This document shows, piece by piece, positions 33,092 through 45,514 of a stretch of DNA of 64,000 nucleotides. Within the stretch, counting starts at the first letter, position 1, and each line of letters begins with the position of its first letter. The stretch lies in contig CAMVOC010000001.1 in the NCBI GenBank assembly GCA_947169045.1, forward strand, positions 62,001-126,000, read 5' to 3'. The notes below the pieces were generated by a model that did not search any database, was not told the DNA's origin, and saw only the letters and a program-made list of their open reading frames with translations. Made by a program: the position numbers and the translations under genes. Source of the stretch: an uncultured bacterium (lineage in GTDB: Bacteria; Patescibacteriota; Gracilibacteria; Absconditabacterales; Absconditicoccaceae).

Positions 33092-34494
33092 TACATATTC
33101 TTGAAATTATAAAGCTCAATTCCATTGATCATATCCTGCATTACCTCACCATCTGATTCATTGGCATGGACAATCAGCACCTTATCGTCCAGGGAAATAT
33201 TTCCCTTGAATACTATTCTAATCATTTCTTTCCCAATTCTTTTCAAATTTTCATAATTAAATGATTGAGAAATTTTATATCCTCTTACTCACCAAATCAG
33301 AGATAAAAATCTGTAAGTATCACTAGATTTAGTAAAAGTAATCACGGGAATCTCCGGATTCAACGTAGCAATTCTCGATGAAGTATATCCATTTTCCGTG
33401 AAGCAAACAATCGCTCTTACATCCATTTCTTTCGTAATTCTATAGGCATTGTACAAAATATAATCTCTAATTTCATGTTTTTCTTCATCAAACCTTTTAA
33501 CTTCCTTTTTTGAAAGCTGTAACTCATACTTATCCATATAATCCAAAACCACATCTATCATTGGATACACCTCTTCCTCAAGGATAAAGGCTTCTAGCAT
33601 CAATCCATCTATTCCTTGAGCACAAAGATCCTTGACGAGACTCTCCTCACGGAAAGCATAATCCGGACAAGAAGAATGCTTAATATATTTTACAAAACAA
33701 GACTTTCCAGCATCCCTCACTTCTCTAACAACCTGAGCAATAGTTTTCTTTCCCAAAAAAGGTTCAATCATATCAGCAATTAAAACAATTCCGTCAGCGA
33801 CCGCCTGAATGTCTTTCAGATTTTTATATCCTTCTTCTGTTTCAATTTTTGCCAGAACTTTCATATCTCCCATATTTTTTTCTTTGAGGAAAAGCTTGGT
33901 ATTTTGCACATGACCTGCATTACAGCACGCAGAAAGCGCCAGCACATGAATTCCATATTCCATTCCTCGCAAAATATCTTTTTTATCCCTCTCACTAAGC
34001 ACGCTTTGAGACTCCTCATTATGAGCCAAAACAACTCTATCATACTGCATAACAGACTTATTCTGCGTCTCCACAACGACACACTCAGCGTAATCCTCAA
34101 TTTGTTTCTCGACTTTTAAAACTGTCTGAGACGTCTCAAAGGAGATTTCGCTTCCCACGGGCAATTTATCTAAATGAGGATAATCAATATAAATTTTAGA
34201 AGTTCCATCTTGAGTATATTCAGAAAAATCTACCGTAATTTTTTGTCCCTTTTTAAGCGGAACATCAACCGTATTTTTCACTCTTACATCATGTCCTTTC
34301 GTTTCCAAAATAATCGTTTTAGAATTATCGAGGTTCATTAACGTATTGATATATTTCCTATTCTGATCATCAAAACCTGAAGACAACGTAATAGTAAAAG
34401 CATCAACCATATTGATAATCTTACTCAATACTGTCTCTTTTGCTAACAGAGGACTTACCCCAGCAATCATTTTTGTGAAGCGAAAATTATTCAT
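33091..34494 (-). CDS. Divergent pyruvate kinase paralog, probably non-canonical
   Basis: VLAKIETEEGYKNLKDIQAVADGIVLIADMIEPFLG aligns with the PK core but lacks the GDLG motif; C-terminal PK-like domain. Confidence 0.75.
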
Positions 34495-34672
34495 AAACAA
34501 AAAAAAAGAAAATAAAACACAAAAAGCTGACTTATCCCGGAGAAAATACACAAATAAAGCCCCATAGGGCAAAGATAACACTATAGTATACTTATTTTTA
34601 CAAAAAAATCAAGAGAAAAATATCGTCAATGCGCTTTTGACAATCTATATCACGAGATATAAAGCAAAAAAA

Positions 34673-36079
34673 CTATCCATCATCAACAACTACGAAACCT
34701 CTTCTTTCTATCATTCTCACTTCATTTTTTTCACTCACAACCACTAATCCGTTCCTATCAGTCGTAAATTTATACACATCATCTCCTATCAACAACGAAA
34801 TAGTCTTGTTTTCAAAGCCATCCGGGAAAGAGATGAAAAGTCAGCCTTTTTGTCCTCATGAAATCTGCGTTTTAACATCCAGCACCGGCAATTCAGCGAA
34901 AGATTTGACCGTAATACCTACGCCAAGTTGTCTTTCTAGTTCCATAATAGTACTTCCTCATTTTCCAATGATTTTTCCTTTTACAAATTCTGGGACATAC
35001 AATTCAATTCCACTTCCCCTCATTTTTACAACGAATTTACTGGTAAGAATAGATTCCAATTTTTTCTCTATTCCTTCTTTTGCATAGGTACTCATTCAGA
35101 TTTTTTTTGTTCCTTCTGCCATTCATCACTCAGGAATAGGCATCACTACAACCTGTTCACCAAAAGTATAAATTTCATACAGCTTTTTCTTAGATAAGAA
35201 AGAAGAAACAACAATAACCGGCCTAGAAAGCTCTTCACTCTGCATTCCTTCCGGCATTTTCGCAGTCAATTCCAAAGTAAGAATCTCTTCAATTTTCCCT
35301 TTATCAATAAAAATAACCGTATCCAGTACCTGAGGAATAATTCCCATCTCAATAGATCCAATAAAACGCTGAATACTATCAATAGGCTTCGTTGCATGAA
35401 TCACACCCAGCATTCCAATTCCCGTCAACCTTAAATCTTTATAAAGCTCAAAATCAGGCTTATTTCTCACTTCATCATAAATCGTATAATCCGGACGTGA
35501 CAAGAGCAGGATATCCCTGACCTCATCATGAGTTCCATGAGTAAAGCTGTATTGTACCACATCATCGTCAACCATCAAATCACGAGGACTTTCTATCGTC
35601 TTAATAATATGATGATCTGCATGATAGACTTCGACTAAAGCCTGTACAAACGTTGATTTTCCACTACCTGGAGCACCAGAGACCAAAATTCCTTTCGCTT
35701 TATTTCTCAATAAATCAAACACCTCATCACTCAACGCATAATCTGCGATGGTCGTCTTTTTCACAGGCCTTACTGCAGTTAATTCCAAACCATCAGAAAG
35801 AGGAGGATATACCACTACAATTCTATAAGGTCAAAGCTGAAGCACTTTAGAAAGTTGCCTATCAATTTCGAGAAAGTTTCCATTTTCATTACTTGCTTCA
35901 GAGAAAATTTGCTCAATGAGAGCTTTAAGATCCTTCCCTGAAATAATCTTTTCATCTAGCACTGCTTGCCAATTTCCAGGAAATCCTTTTTTTCTAAGAA
36001 TTGGACGATCTTCTTTGAGGTGCAGAGACATCGTCGTTTCATCGAAATAAGCATCAAGTGCGTAAGTTTGTTGAGTCAT
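34673..36079 (-). CDS. PilT/VirB11-type ATPase with KH domain, without a PIN domain
   Basis: GILVSGAPGSGKSTFVQALVEVY, VKTIESPRDL-like HIIKTIESPRDL, LLLSRPDYTIYDEVRN, VIHATKPIDSIQRFIG, KH GIIGKGG-like GKIIGKGGSTIMELE. Confidence 0.85.
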
Positions 36080-36134
36080 ACTATACTAAAAAGACAAAAA
36101 AGATAAAAAAAACTGATACCTACATAAGAAATTC

Positions 36135-36425
36135 CTAAGAATTCAAATCAACAGATTCAAGCGTTCCTTCTTCCAAAATCTGATTTTCTCCCGTCAAAGA
36201 TTCCTCTACAAAAAGAGATTCTTCTCAAAGATGAAGGTTCATTTCTCAAAGATCCATAATTCCTGCAGCAACAGGAGAATCTGGGAAGAATTCTTCAAAA
36301 TATTCTTCAACATAATCTTTTCCTAAAATACCACTTCCAACAATCACAAGAAAAACGAGCAATACTGCCAGCTTTTTACCTGTGTCTTGAGTTGTAGGTG
36401 TAGAGGAGTGAACTTGTTTCCCCAT
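36135..36425 (-). CDS. Small single-TM hypothetical protein (absent from the ORF track)
   Basis: MGKQVHSSTPTTQDTGKKLAVLLVFLVIVGSGILG...; frame with two TGA-Gly to TAG. Confidence 0.6.
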
Positions 36426-36561
36426 AGTTGTTATAATAGATAATAAAATCTACCTATAGTATACAGATATCACCTCAATTTTGCAAAAAAATAACAGCAA
36501 AAACTACAAAAAAACGCTACATCTCCCTCAAAAAAGGCAAAAAACGACACCATCAACTAGA

Positions 36562-38010
36562 CTAAATCAACGTCAACACAAAAAAGTTCAAAATAAACAG
36601 CCCCGTAACTACCCAGATCAAAATTGAAATATCCTTTGCTTTTCCAGTAACTACCTTAGAAAGACAATAGAAAACAAATCCCGCTCCAATTCCATAGGAA
36701 ATATTATAACAAAGCGCCATCATAATTGCCGTAAAAAACGCAGGTACAGCCTCGGAAATTTCATCTCGTTTAATCTTAGTAAAAATACCCATCATCATAA
36801 TTCCTACCAAAATCAGGGCTGGAGCCGTCGCTTGCATAGGTACAAACCCAAAAATAGGAGTCAAAAAGGCAGAAAGAAGAAAAAGCAGAGCTACAACCAC
36901 GCTTGTCATTCCAGTACGTCCTCCCGCTTCGATTCCGGCAACACTTTCAACATAAGTTGTAGTATTTGAAGTTCCTAAGATTGCACCAATAGAAGTTGCA
37001 ACACTATCAGCAACTAACGCCCTATCCATCCTTGAGTGAAACCCTCCCAAAGCAGCCAGCTTTTTTTCTTCTGGTGTATCAAAAATTCCAGATCTTCTTC
37101 CCGTACCAATAAATGTCCCAATCGTATCAAAAGTATCTCAAAGACAAAGCGAAAAAATACTCATCAAAATAACCGGCAACGCAGAAACATCTTTAAACAA
37201 AGAGCCCATCCCCTCCGGTCAAAACGCAGCACCAAACGTGGCTCCCAACTCTGCAAAAATACTTCTAAAGCTCGGCAACGTTACTGCTCAATTCTGAATT
37301 GCTTCTTGTACCGCAGAATTAGTTTCCCATCCAAAGCACGCCAAAATAATACTTACAAACGTCGTAATCATAATAGAAATAAAGACTGCACCTTTAGTTC
37401 AGCGAATCACAAGCACAGACATCAAAAACAGTCAAAACAACGCAAGTAAAACTCACGGAGTATTAAATGTAGCTAGACTCGGAACAATAGAACCTCAAGT
37501 AACAATAGTTTCTCCAAAAATTTCATACGTTCATGGATCTGACGTAAAAGTAAGAAATCCTGCATTTTTAATACCTACATACGCAACAAATAATCCAACT
37601 CCTCCTCCAATAGCATATTGAAAACTTTTAGGAATAGCCTTAACAATGGTAACACGAAGCTTCGTAACGGTAACGAAAACGTTAACAAGACCACAAATAA
37701 ACACCATTGCCAATCCTTCTTGCCAGCTATATCCTAAAGATCCACAGACCACAAACGTAAAAAACGCATTCAATCCCATTCACGGAGCAGTAGCATAAGG
37801 AACATTAGCATATAATCCCATAATTAACGTCCCGACAGCAGAAGCAATAATCGTAGCTAAAAACACAGCTCCAGACGGCATACCTGTTTGAGCGAGCATT
37901 GCTGGATTCACAAAAATAATATATGCCATCGCAAAAAACGTCGTCAATCCTGCAATAATCTCTGTTGAGGGTTTAGTACCATATTTTTTAAGATGAAAAA
38001 CTTTTTCCAT
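36562..38010 (-). CDS. AzgA/NCS2-type purine permease
   Basis: STEIIAGLTTFFAMAYIIFVNPAML, AP[G]MGLNAFFTFVVC, GTSNTTTYVESVAGIEAGGRTGMTSVVVALLF. Confidence 0.9.
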
Positions 38011-38258
38011 TCAAAAAGAAAAAAAAGAAATAAAAAGCTGATCACACTTTACCTAACAAATTACATCTACAGCATAAGATATTCTCACAGCGAGCGTAGC
38101 AATACAAAGCAGAAAATCAAGAGGTTTTTACAAGAAGTCTACAACATCAGCAATCTAAAGCCATAAAATAGTGACAAATCTGCTCTTGAAGTCTCCATGC
38201 TTTTTCATACACTCCCAGAGAAGAAATCAGATTTCTTTACTTTTAGCCAGTACTTTAT

Positions 38259-39398
38259 ATGAAGTATTTCCATCTCACAGGACTCAAACAAGTAGAACAA
38301 AAAAACTATCCCATAGATATCTTAATTGGGGGAGAAAGCTTACAAGAACTCAAAGAAGTACTCGCAGCTCGAGGGTTGCTCATTTTTACGTTAGAGCCAT
38401 GGGAGAAACCTGCATCAACATTTGGAAAATACGAAATTATAGTGCCATACGAACAAAAAGATTACTCCATCGTTACCTACACAGATACGTCCGAAAAAAG
38501 TATCAAACGAATCTTCGAACTAGGACTCAAACCAAAAGAAGCACATTCTTACGACGGATCAATAACGCAAGAATCCTTCGCTACAACCATCAAAAACATC
38601 GAAAGTAAGATCAAAAAAGAGGAGCAAAAAAAACGTACCACAGAACAAGAAAGAAAAAAAAAGCAAGAACATATTTATGCAGACAAAAGCATCCAAGACG
38701 CGCTGAAAGTAGTCAACAATACCATCGATCGTATTGACCAATTACTCAATCTCGGAGCAAACCTTTTTGATTACAAAGAAAAATCCGATCTCATCTCAAC
38801 ATCCGAAGAGCTAAAAAAGATAAGATTAGGTAACAATTTCCAAAAAATCGTAACATTACTTACCCAATCACAAAGCCTCATCCTTGCCGACGAAGAAAAA
38901 ATATTTAAAGAACTCGAAAATAAGAAATTTTTTATCGATAGGAACTCCCGTGTTACCAATATTGACGTCATTCAAGCATACAATGACGTCTCCAGAGCCA
39001 AAGAAAAAAGCATCCTCAAACAAACATGCACACCAAAAGAACAAATTTACGGACTTGGAGGACCAATAACCGTTTTTTCTCTATTTTTTTGGAAGGATTT
39101 TCTCTATGAATTCAATCAATCTAAGCAAAATCTCACGCTCATCATTGCCAATATGATTGAATATCTCCTATTGCGAACCTGTGTAATCATCGCCTGTATG
39201 CAAATTTTTATCGGAGTAGGGGATGCAAAAGCCGAATTATTATCCTATTTCCCAATCATAGGACGAGGAGGATTATTACTATTCATCTACAATCATTTTC
39301 ATTTCAAACAACTCCGAGCACAAATTGTATGAATCATCGTAGTCATAGCATGTACAATCTGAGGATATTGGATCATCAAAAACACCTTTGCTTTTTAA
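38259..39398 (+). CDS. Hypothetical protein with coiled-coil and TM segments
   Basis: Long ORF extended through two TGA to TAA. Confidence 0.7.
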
Positions 39399-39410
39399 TA
39401 TTTTACTAGT

Positions 39411-40757
39411 ATGTCGCTCTTTATTTGTTTTTTCATCTCTTTCATCTTTATTGTATTTTTTCGAGCAATTGATCTCTGGTTTTTTTGACTCTTCCCATTG
39501 GCATTTTTTTTATTTATGATCTCGCATAACACCGCCCATCTTTTTACGCAGAAACTCACTCAAGAAACAGATCGGTATAAATATAGTCTTCTAGGGATTC
39601 GAGCGCTTATTTTGATTGGATTAGCTGGTTTAATGTTCTTTATCGGCCTCTCAAAAAGCACAGTATATTTATTTTTACTCATACTCAACGCATTTTTATT
39701 CTTAACCTCCTACATCGTAAACTATGCAGACGGAAAGGTAATCTTTGAAGTAGGAATGTACGGAATCTTAGTCATTCTTCTTAGCACCATCTGCATCCAT
39801 GAAGGACCTCTCGCAATGCGAAATGCTTTTTCTCTCCTTATCCCGCTTTTGATAGGGATTTATGGCTTTCTCAAAGGAATTATCGGAATATTCTACCCCA
39901 TTGAAAAAAAATACACCTACCAGCTCCTGATGCTCGGTGGAGGAGCAAGCATTACCGCGTTAATCAATGGATTTCATGATCTTGCATTCAGCATTTTCCT
40001 CTCTTTGTTTTTCTTAACAATTGCATACCTCACACTCCGACGAATCAAACTCCGAAAAATCCCTAAAAAAGACACTTCAACCATCACTGCCAGGAAAATT
40101 TTAGCAGGAGAAAGAATTACAAAAAAGCTGAATTTCCCCAAACGAAAACTTATTGTTCACGAATATCTCACTTCATCTCCAAAGCGATTTCAACAAGCTC
40201 TCGAACTACCAAATCTCCTGTTATTAGGAGCAGCAATCACCCTCTATATCATCGCTGTAACACAAGAGACCGTTTCGTCCGTAATTGTACGATACCGACT
40301 AAGTTTAGGAATTTTCCTCATAAATACCTTCTGTCTCAAAAAATCTCAATTTATCTCGAATATCTCAAGATTTGCTATTGCACTCGTAGTGAATTTCTCC
40401 CTGTATTCTGCATTACTCACAGCAGGACGTGAAAACCTTGCAAATATCCTACCTATCCTCATTTTACGAACACTCATCTGCCAAATCGCACTCTTTTATA
40501 TCGATCGTTTAAAATCACGTTTCTTATTCAGCAAAAAAGATTATTTCTATCGAATTATCGTAACATGCGGAGCCACTATCGTAAATATTATTCTGCTATT
40601 CCAGCTTAAATTACCAGGACAATTCCTTTTCTTTCTGACATTTCTCTATGCAGGAGTCGAATTATTAATGCTTTACTACATCTTCCAATATTTACATCAC
40701 GCATTTGAAGAAAAAGCTGAAAAACTACAAGAGAAAACCTCTCCATTAACCGTATAA
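39411..40757 (+). CDS. Polytopic membrane protein
   Basis: Many hydrophobic segments; start extended upstream of the track ORF across a TGA. Confidence 0.7.
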
Positions 40758-40781
40758 AACTCCCTACGAAAACACAAGATA

Positions 40782-41726
40782 CTAAAACGATTCCAACGCT
40801 GCAATTCTTTCATCAATACTTGGGTGCGTATCCCAAATAGAAGATTTTTCCTTTTTACGTGGAAACAACTCAACATCTCTCATTTCTTGCTTAGGGCTTT
40901 CAATAAAAAACATCGCAATATTTTTATTTGCAGAGGGCACTACTGCATGCCCAGAGATTTTCCTCAAAGCAGAAATCATAGCCTGAGCATCTTGAGTTAA
41001 TTCTACACTACCAATATCAGCAAGATATTCTCTCTTCCTAGAAAGGGCAAGTCTAATCAACGGATAAATCAAATATCCCAAAATAACACATCATAACCCA
41101 ATCAATGGCAGAATATTCCCTTTATTATTGTTATTTCTACTTCCAGTTCTCACCAAAATTTCTCCCAATAAAGAGATAACTCCTACAAAAATCACAGCTG
41201 TCAGCATCAAAAGAGAATCCTTATTGATAATATGGGTGAGCTCATGACCTGCTACTGCTTCTATTTCTCTTTTATCCAAACGTTCCAGCAACCCAGAAGT
41301 AAAGACAATCCACGAATCACTAGTCCTTCGCCCCGTTGCAAATGCATTCAGTCAAGAAGTCTGAATAACCCCAATCTTAGGCATCGGCAAACCTCTTGAA
41401 ATACACAAATTCTCTACAATATTATACACCTCAGGATATTCTTTCCTAGTGACAGCCTTTGCCCCAGAGAAAGAAAACATAATTTCCTGCTGAAAAAAGA
41501 ACACAATCAATCCTCGAATCACGACAATCGCAAGAATAATCGAGCTTCCCATCTTAGTAACTTGCAAAGCAATATCGACCCTCTCTTGCAAAGGAAGCGA
41601 AGTCTCAGTTCAAAAAAGAAAAAGTAATAAAAAGCAGATTACAATCAGAAAAACAGGAAACATAACTAGTAAAAGAACTGTTTTCCTCTCATTACTAGCT
41701 TTAAATCATTGCAGTCACTGATACAT
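40782..41726 (-). CDS. htpX: HtpX-like M48 metalloprotease
   Basis: QTS[G]LNAFATGR, AVAGHELTHIINKD (HExxH), RKREYLADIGSVELT. Confidence 0.9.
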
Positions 41727-41741
41727 TTCGCAAAGAATAAA

Positions 41742-42278
41742 TTAAAATTCTACTTTTGGAGCCTTCTTAATTTCTTCTTCTCCCTCAAAAAAGGTTTCAG
41801 GTTTATTACCTGGGAAGATAATATTAGCTGGGAACTGTTGAATCAATACATTATATTCTTTAGTTGCAGAGTTGAAGAATCTTCTAGCCGCAGCAATTTT
41901 ATTCTCAATATCACTAAGTTCTGATTGCAATTGTAAAAAATTCTGGTTTGCTTTCAACTCAGGATAACTTTCTGCCAATGCAAAAATGCTCTTCAATGCA
42001 CCACTCAAAGCACCATCCGCTTCAGCTTTTTCTTTTACATTTTTAGCACTAGTAAACTGATTTCTTGCTTCAATAACCTGACGTAAAGTCTCTGACTCAT
42101 GTTTTGAGTATCCTTTCACCGTATTTACAAGATTATCTACAAGATCAAACCTCATTTTCATCTGCACATCGATATCAGAAAGTGCATTTTCTCTAGTAGT
42201 TCTAAGATGTACAATCTTATTGTACAAAGAGATAATCCAAGCTACGATAGCAACAACAATAATTCATAAAATCAACAT
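41742..42278 (-). CDS. lemA: LemA family protein
   Basis: MLIL[G]IIVVAIVAWIISLYNKIVHLRTTRENALSDIDVQMKMRFDLVDNLVNTVKGYSKHE. Confidence 0.9.
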
Positions 42279-42447
42279 GGTATAAGAAAGAAAAAGAAAT
42301 AAAAAGCTGACTACCCTCCATCAAGAGGAACAAACTAATACTACCATCTTTGCCACAAAAATCAAGAGAAAAATATCGAAACAACTTGCAAACAACCACA
42401 AAAATCACTATATTCACAAAAAATTTAATCTCTCTGCCGATTAATAA

Positions 42448-44079
42448 ATGAAAAAAATCCTATTCCTACTGCTATCTTTTTCTTTGTCCTTGATAGCCAA
42501 TTACTCTCTTGCCGACCTAGCAGGCTACAATATCAAGGAATACGACGTACAACTCACACTCCAAAAAGAAGGTGCGATGGACGTACACGAGACAATCGTC
42601 GTCAATTTCTCCGAGCCAAGACACGGAATTTATCGTAATATCCCTTTTTACCGTGATTCTCAGCTTTTCACCGATATCACCAATATCCAAGTCCTTAACG
42701 GTGATAACTACACTTCCTACGACGAAGACGAAAACTACAAAATCAGAATCGGAGACACCAACGAAACACTCATCTGAGAACATACCTACGACATTACCTA
42801 CACCGTTACCAACGCAGTTACAAAATACGGGGAATGAACCGGAGCATCCTGACGAACAGAGCTCTATCGAAACGTCATTGGAAATGATCGAGAAACCACA
42901 ATTGATAACGTCAAAGTCACCGTAACAATCCCTACAGAATCAGAGTTCTCTCCTGATACATATTACCTTGTATACGGGAAACTAGGAGAAAAGAAATCTG
43001 ATTCCTCCCAATTTGCACCTACAGGCACAGGATCTACCACCTTTCACGGAGCCATCAAAACCCAACTACAAAATCATGAAGGAGTAACCCTAGGAATCAA
43101 ATTTCCAAATGACTATTTTACTTTTCCCGAAGAATATTTTGAAAAACAAACAGAAAGGATCAGACAAGAGGAAAGAGACTCTTTCTTACAACGAATAGAA
43201 AACTTGATACAATGAGTTATCGTAATCATAATATGCATTGGAGCATTTATGTCAGGGCAACATAATAAACCTTACAAATCCAAGTTGCCAGTCACCATTT
43301 ACTATACCCCACCTAAAGATGTAGACGTCACACTAGCAGGTAAAATCTACAATATCCAAGATTCAAGGATTATCACAGCGCTCATCTATTTTTGGATTAC
43401 TCAAGGATATCTCACATTAGAAGCACAAAAAAAATGAGTACTAAGCTCGCAAAAATATTTCTTGCACGCAACAAATAAACCACTAGAACTCGAATATCAC
43501 AAAGAATTATTTAAAATATTATTCCCTTCGTTATCCGTGAATATTCAGAACAGCACCGTTACAAATAAAGTACTTTTGAACGATATTGCCTACAGTAAAA
43601 TCGAAAGATGCGAAAGAGAAATAGAATCCACAAGCAAACAAAGTATATATTTCCAAAAAACAAAGAAAAAATTGTTGTTGATCCCTTATGATGTCACCGA
43701 GTTAAGTGAAAAAGGGAAAGAAATATACGAGGAAATCAGAGGTTTCGAGTATTATCTCACTCATGTAGAAACAGAGCGTATGGCAGCAGAACTTAAACAA
43801 GATCCAGATTATATCGATAAAGTTCTTCCTCGAGCAGTACTTTTCGGTGTAGAAACCAAATTTCTCAAAGCCGTAGAAGAAATAATGAAAACACCGTACG
43901 AACCAAACCGATACACAGGTACAAACGCTTTTTCTATCGGTGCAATTTCTGCGCTTTCTTCATCTATTCAGTCATTTGCAAGACCCCCTGTTAATTCTGG
44001 AGGAACTGGAAGTTCCTGATTCTCTGGAGGAGGAAGCTCCTGAGGAGGAGGATGAGGAGGAGGCGGAGGAAGCCGGTAA
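42448..44079 (+). CDS. DUF2207-like membrane protein with Gly/Ser-rich tail
   Basis: DVQLTLQKEGAMDVHETIVVNFSEPRHGIYRNIP; C-term SGGTGSS[G]FSGGGSS[G]GGG[G]GGGGSR. Confidence 0.85.
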
Positions 44080-44103
44080 AGCATTTTTAAAAAAATACTA
44101 TGC

Positions 44104-44730
44104 ATGCTCACATATCTCACACCTTCTCAACCTTTTTCCTACGAAATACCCAAAATCAAAAGAAGCAAATTCATTTGATATCTTTTTCCAATTACTCCCT
44201 GAGCAACACATCCACAAGACCAAATTCAATCTCTCCTCGAAAAGCATAGAAAAACATACTTCGACGCAACTCATCACTGTTATGCATATCGCATCTGAAC
44301 AAGCGTCAATCAAGACCTCTTCTGAAATACCTACATAAACCCTCAATACACCAAAGCAAACGACGACGGAGAACCTACAAACACCGCAGGGAAACCCATA
44401 TTATCCGTTCTCGAAGGGGCTCAATTGCACAACGTACTACTAATCGTTACGAGGTATTTTGGGGGGACGCTCTTAGGAGTAGGAGGCCTCATTCAAGCCT
44501 ACACAGAAACTGCGAAACAAACCATCGCTAACGCGCCACTCATCAACGCAGAAATCACAAAAACACTCGAAATTACCTATGCATACGACAAAACTGCTCA
44601 AATTTCTCACCTCATTTCCAAATATCAGGCAAAAATTCTAGCAGAGGAGCGAGGAGAACAAGTAAAACAAACACTAGAGGTAAACTACGATTTCTATGAA
44701 AAAATAACACAAGAGATATCTTTAATATAA
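44104..44730 (+). CDS. YigZ/IMPACT family protein
   Basis: KIKRSKFI[G]YLFPI, ATHHCYAYRI[G], ANDDGEPTNTAGKPILSVLEG, NVLLIVTRYFGGTLLGVGGLIQAY. Confidence 0.88.
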
Positions 44731-44737
44731 AATCCTC

Positions 44738-44766
44738 TTGACTTTTGATATAAAATAATATATAAT
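44738..44766 (+). promoter_or_regulatory. Near-consensus sigma70 promoter
   Basis: TTGACT-N17-TATAAT. Confidence 0.8.
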
Positions 44767-44772
44767 GAAGAT

Positions 44773-44879
44773 ATTCATTCAATAAACCTAATAAAAACAA
44801 GTAGAATTAATGAGTGTGTATTCATTATTCATTTTATTTGCCTCCTTAAAAGCCCAAAGTGTATCTTTGGGCTATTTTT
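44773..44879 (+). ncRNA. Candidate small RNA of about 105 nt
   Basis: Independent promoter and intrinsic terminator about 110 bp apart with no convincing ORF. Confidence 0.5.
44851..44879 (+). terminator. Rho-independent terminator
   Basis: AGCCCAAAG-TGTAT-CTTTGGGCTATTTTT. Confidence 0.85.
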
Positions 44880-44909
44880 AATAGTTGAAAATATGTGGAA
44901 TCAGTCGCA

Positions 44910-45377
44910 CTACACAAACAAGTGCTCTACCATAGCTCTTACTTCATCCGGAGAGGTAGCAACAACATAAGTTACACCGATTTTATCCATAAATAACGTC
45001 AAAATTCTCGTACTCGTATTAATCGTTACTTCCACACTATCATCATTACGATCTTTCATTTTTTGCACAAATCCATGAAAGGAACCATCTGCTAACATCG
45101 CAAGTAATCCCGTCAAAATTCCCTTAACCACGAGGCTCTGAGCATTAACCATTCCCTCGAGAGCCTGATCAGCAGTTCCCATCGTTAAATTCAGCTTTAC
45201 TCCTGTTTGAGCATCAAAATTCAAAATCATCTTAATCACTCCCTTCGCCTTCTCCATAAATCCCGTCAATTGTTTCATATAACCTTTGATATTATCATGA
45301 GCTCCTTCATTCACCGCATCTATTAAAAAGTGAACCAATTCATCATCAGTCGGCATTTGAACTAATTTTTCTGGCAT
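44910..45377 (-). CDS. Hypothetical protein
   Basis: Intact ORF; start taken at MPEKLVQMPTDDE. Confidence 0.7.
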   Translation of the reverse strand: MPEKLVQMPTDDELVHFLIDAVNEGAHDNIKGYMKQLTGFMEKAKGVIKMILNFDAQTGVKLNLTMGTADQALEGMVNAQSLVVKGILTGLLAMLADGSFHGFVQKMKDRNDDSVEVTINTSTRILTLFMDKIGVTYVVATSPDEVRAMVEHLFV

Positions 45378-45470
45378 TTCATCAGTATAAAAAGAAATAA
45401 AAATCAGACAAATTTCACCATTTCTACTGTAATTGTATATATTCCAACGCAAAAAATCAAATATTCTTCA

Positions 45471-45502
45471 TAAAAAAACGACTTCCAAGGCTTCGGAAGT
45501 CG
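45471..45502 (-). terminator. Rho-independent terminator of adk
   Basis: CGACTTCC..GGAAGTCG followed on the minus strand by TTTTTTT. Confidence 0.8.
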
Positions 45503-45514
45503 ATATCGAAATAC

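Noticed and set aside
43940-44338. 132-aa ORF spanning the end of the DUF2207-like gene and the YigZ gene
   Set aside because: The adjacent frame encodes the Gly-rich tail and a clear YigZ/IMPACT protein when TGA is Gly.
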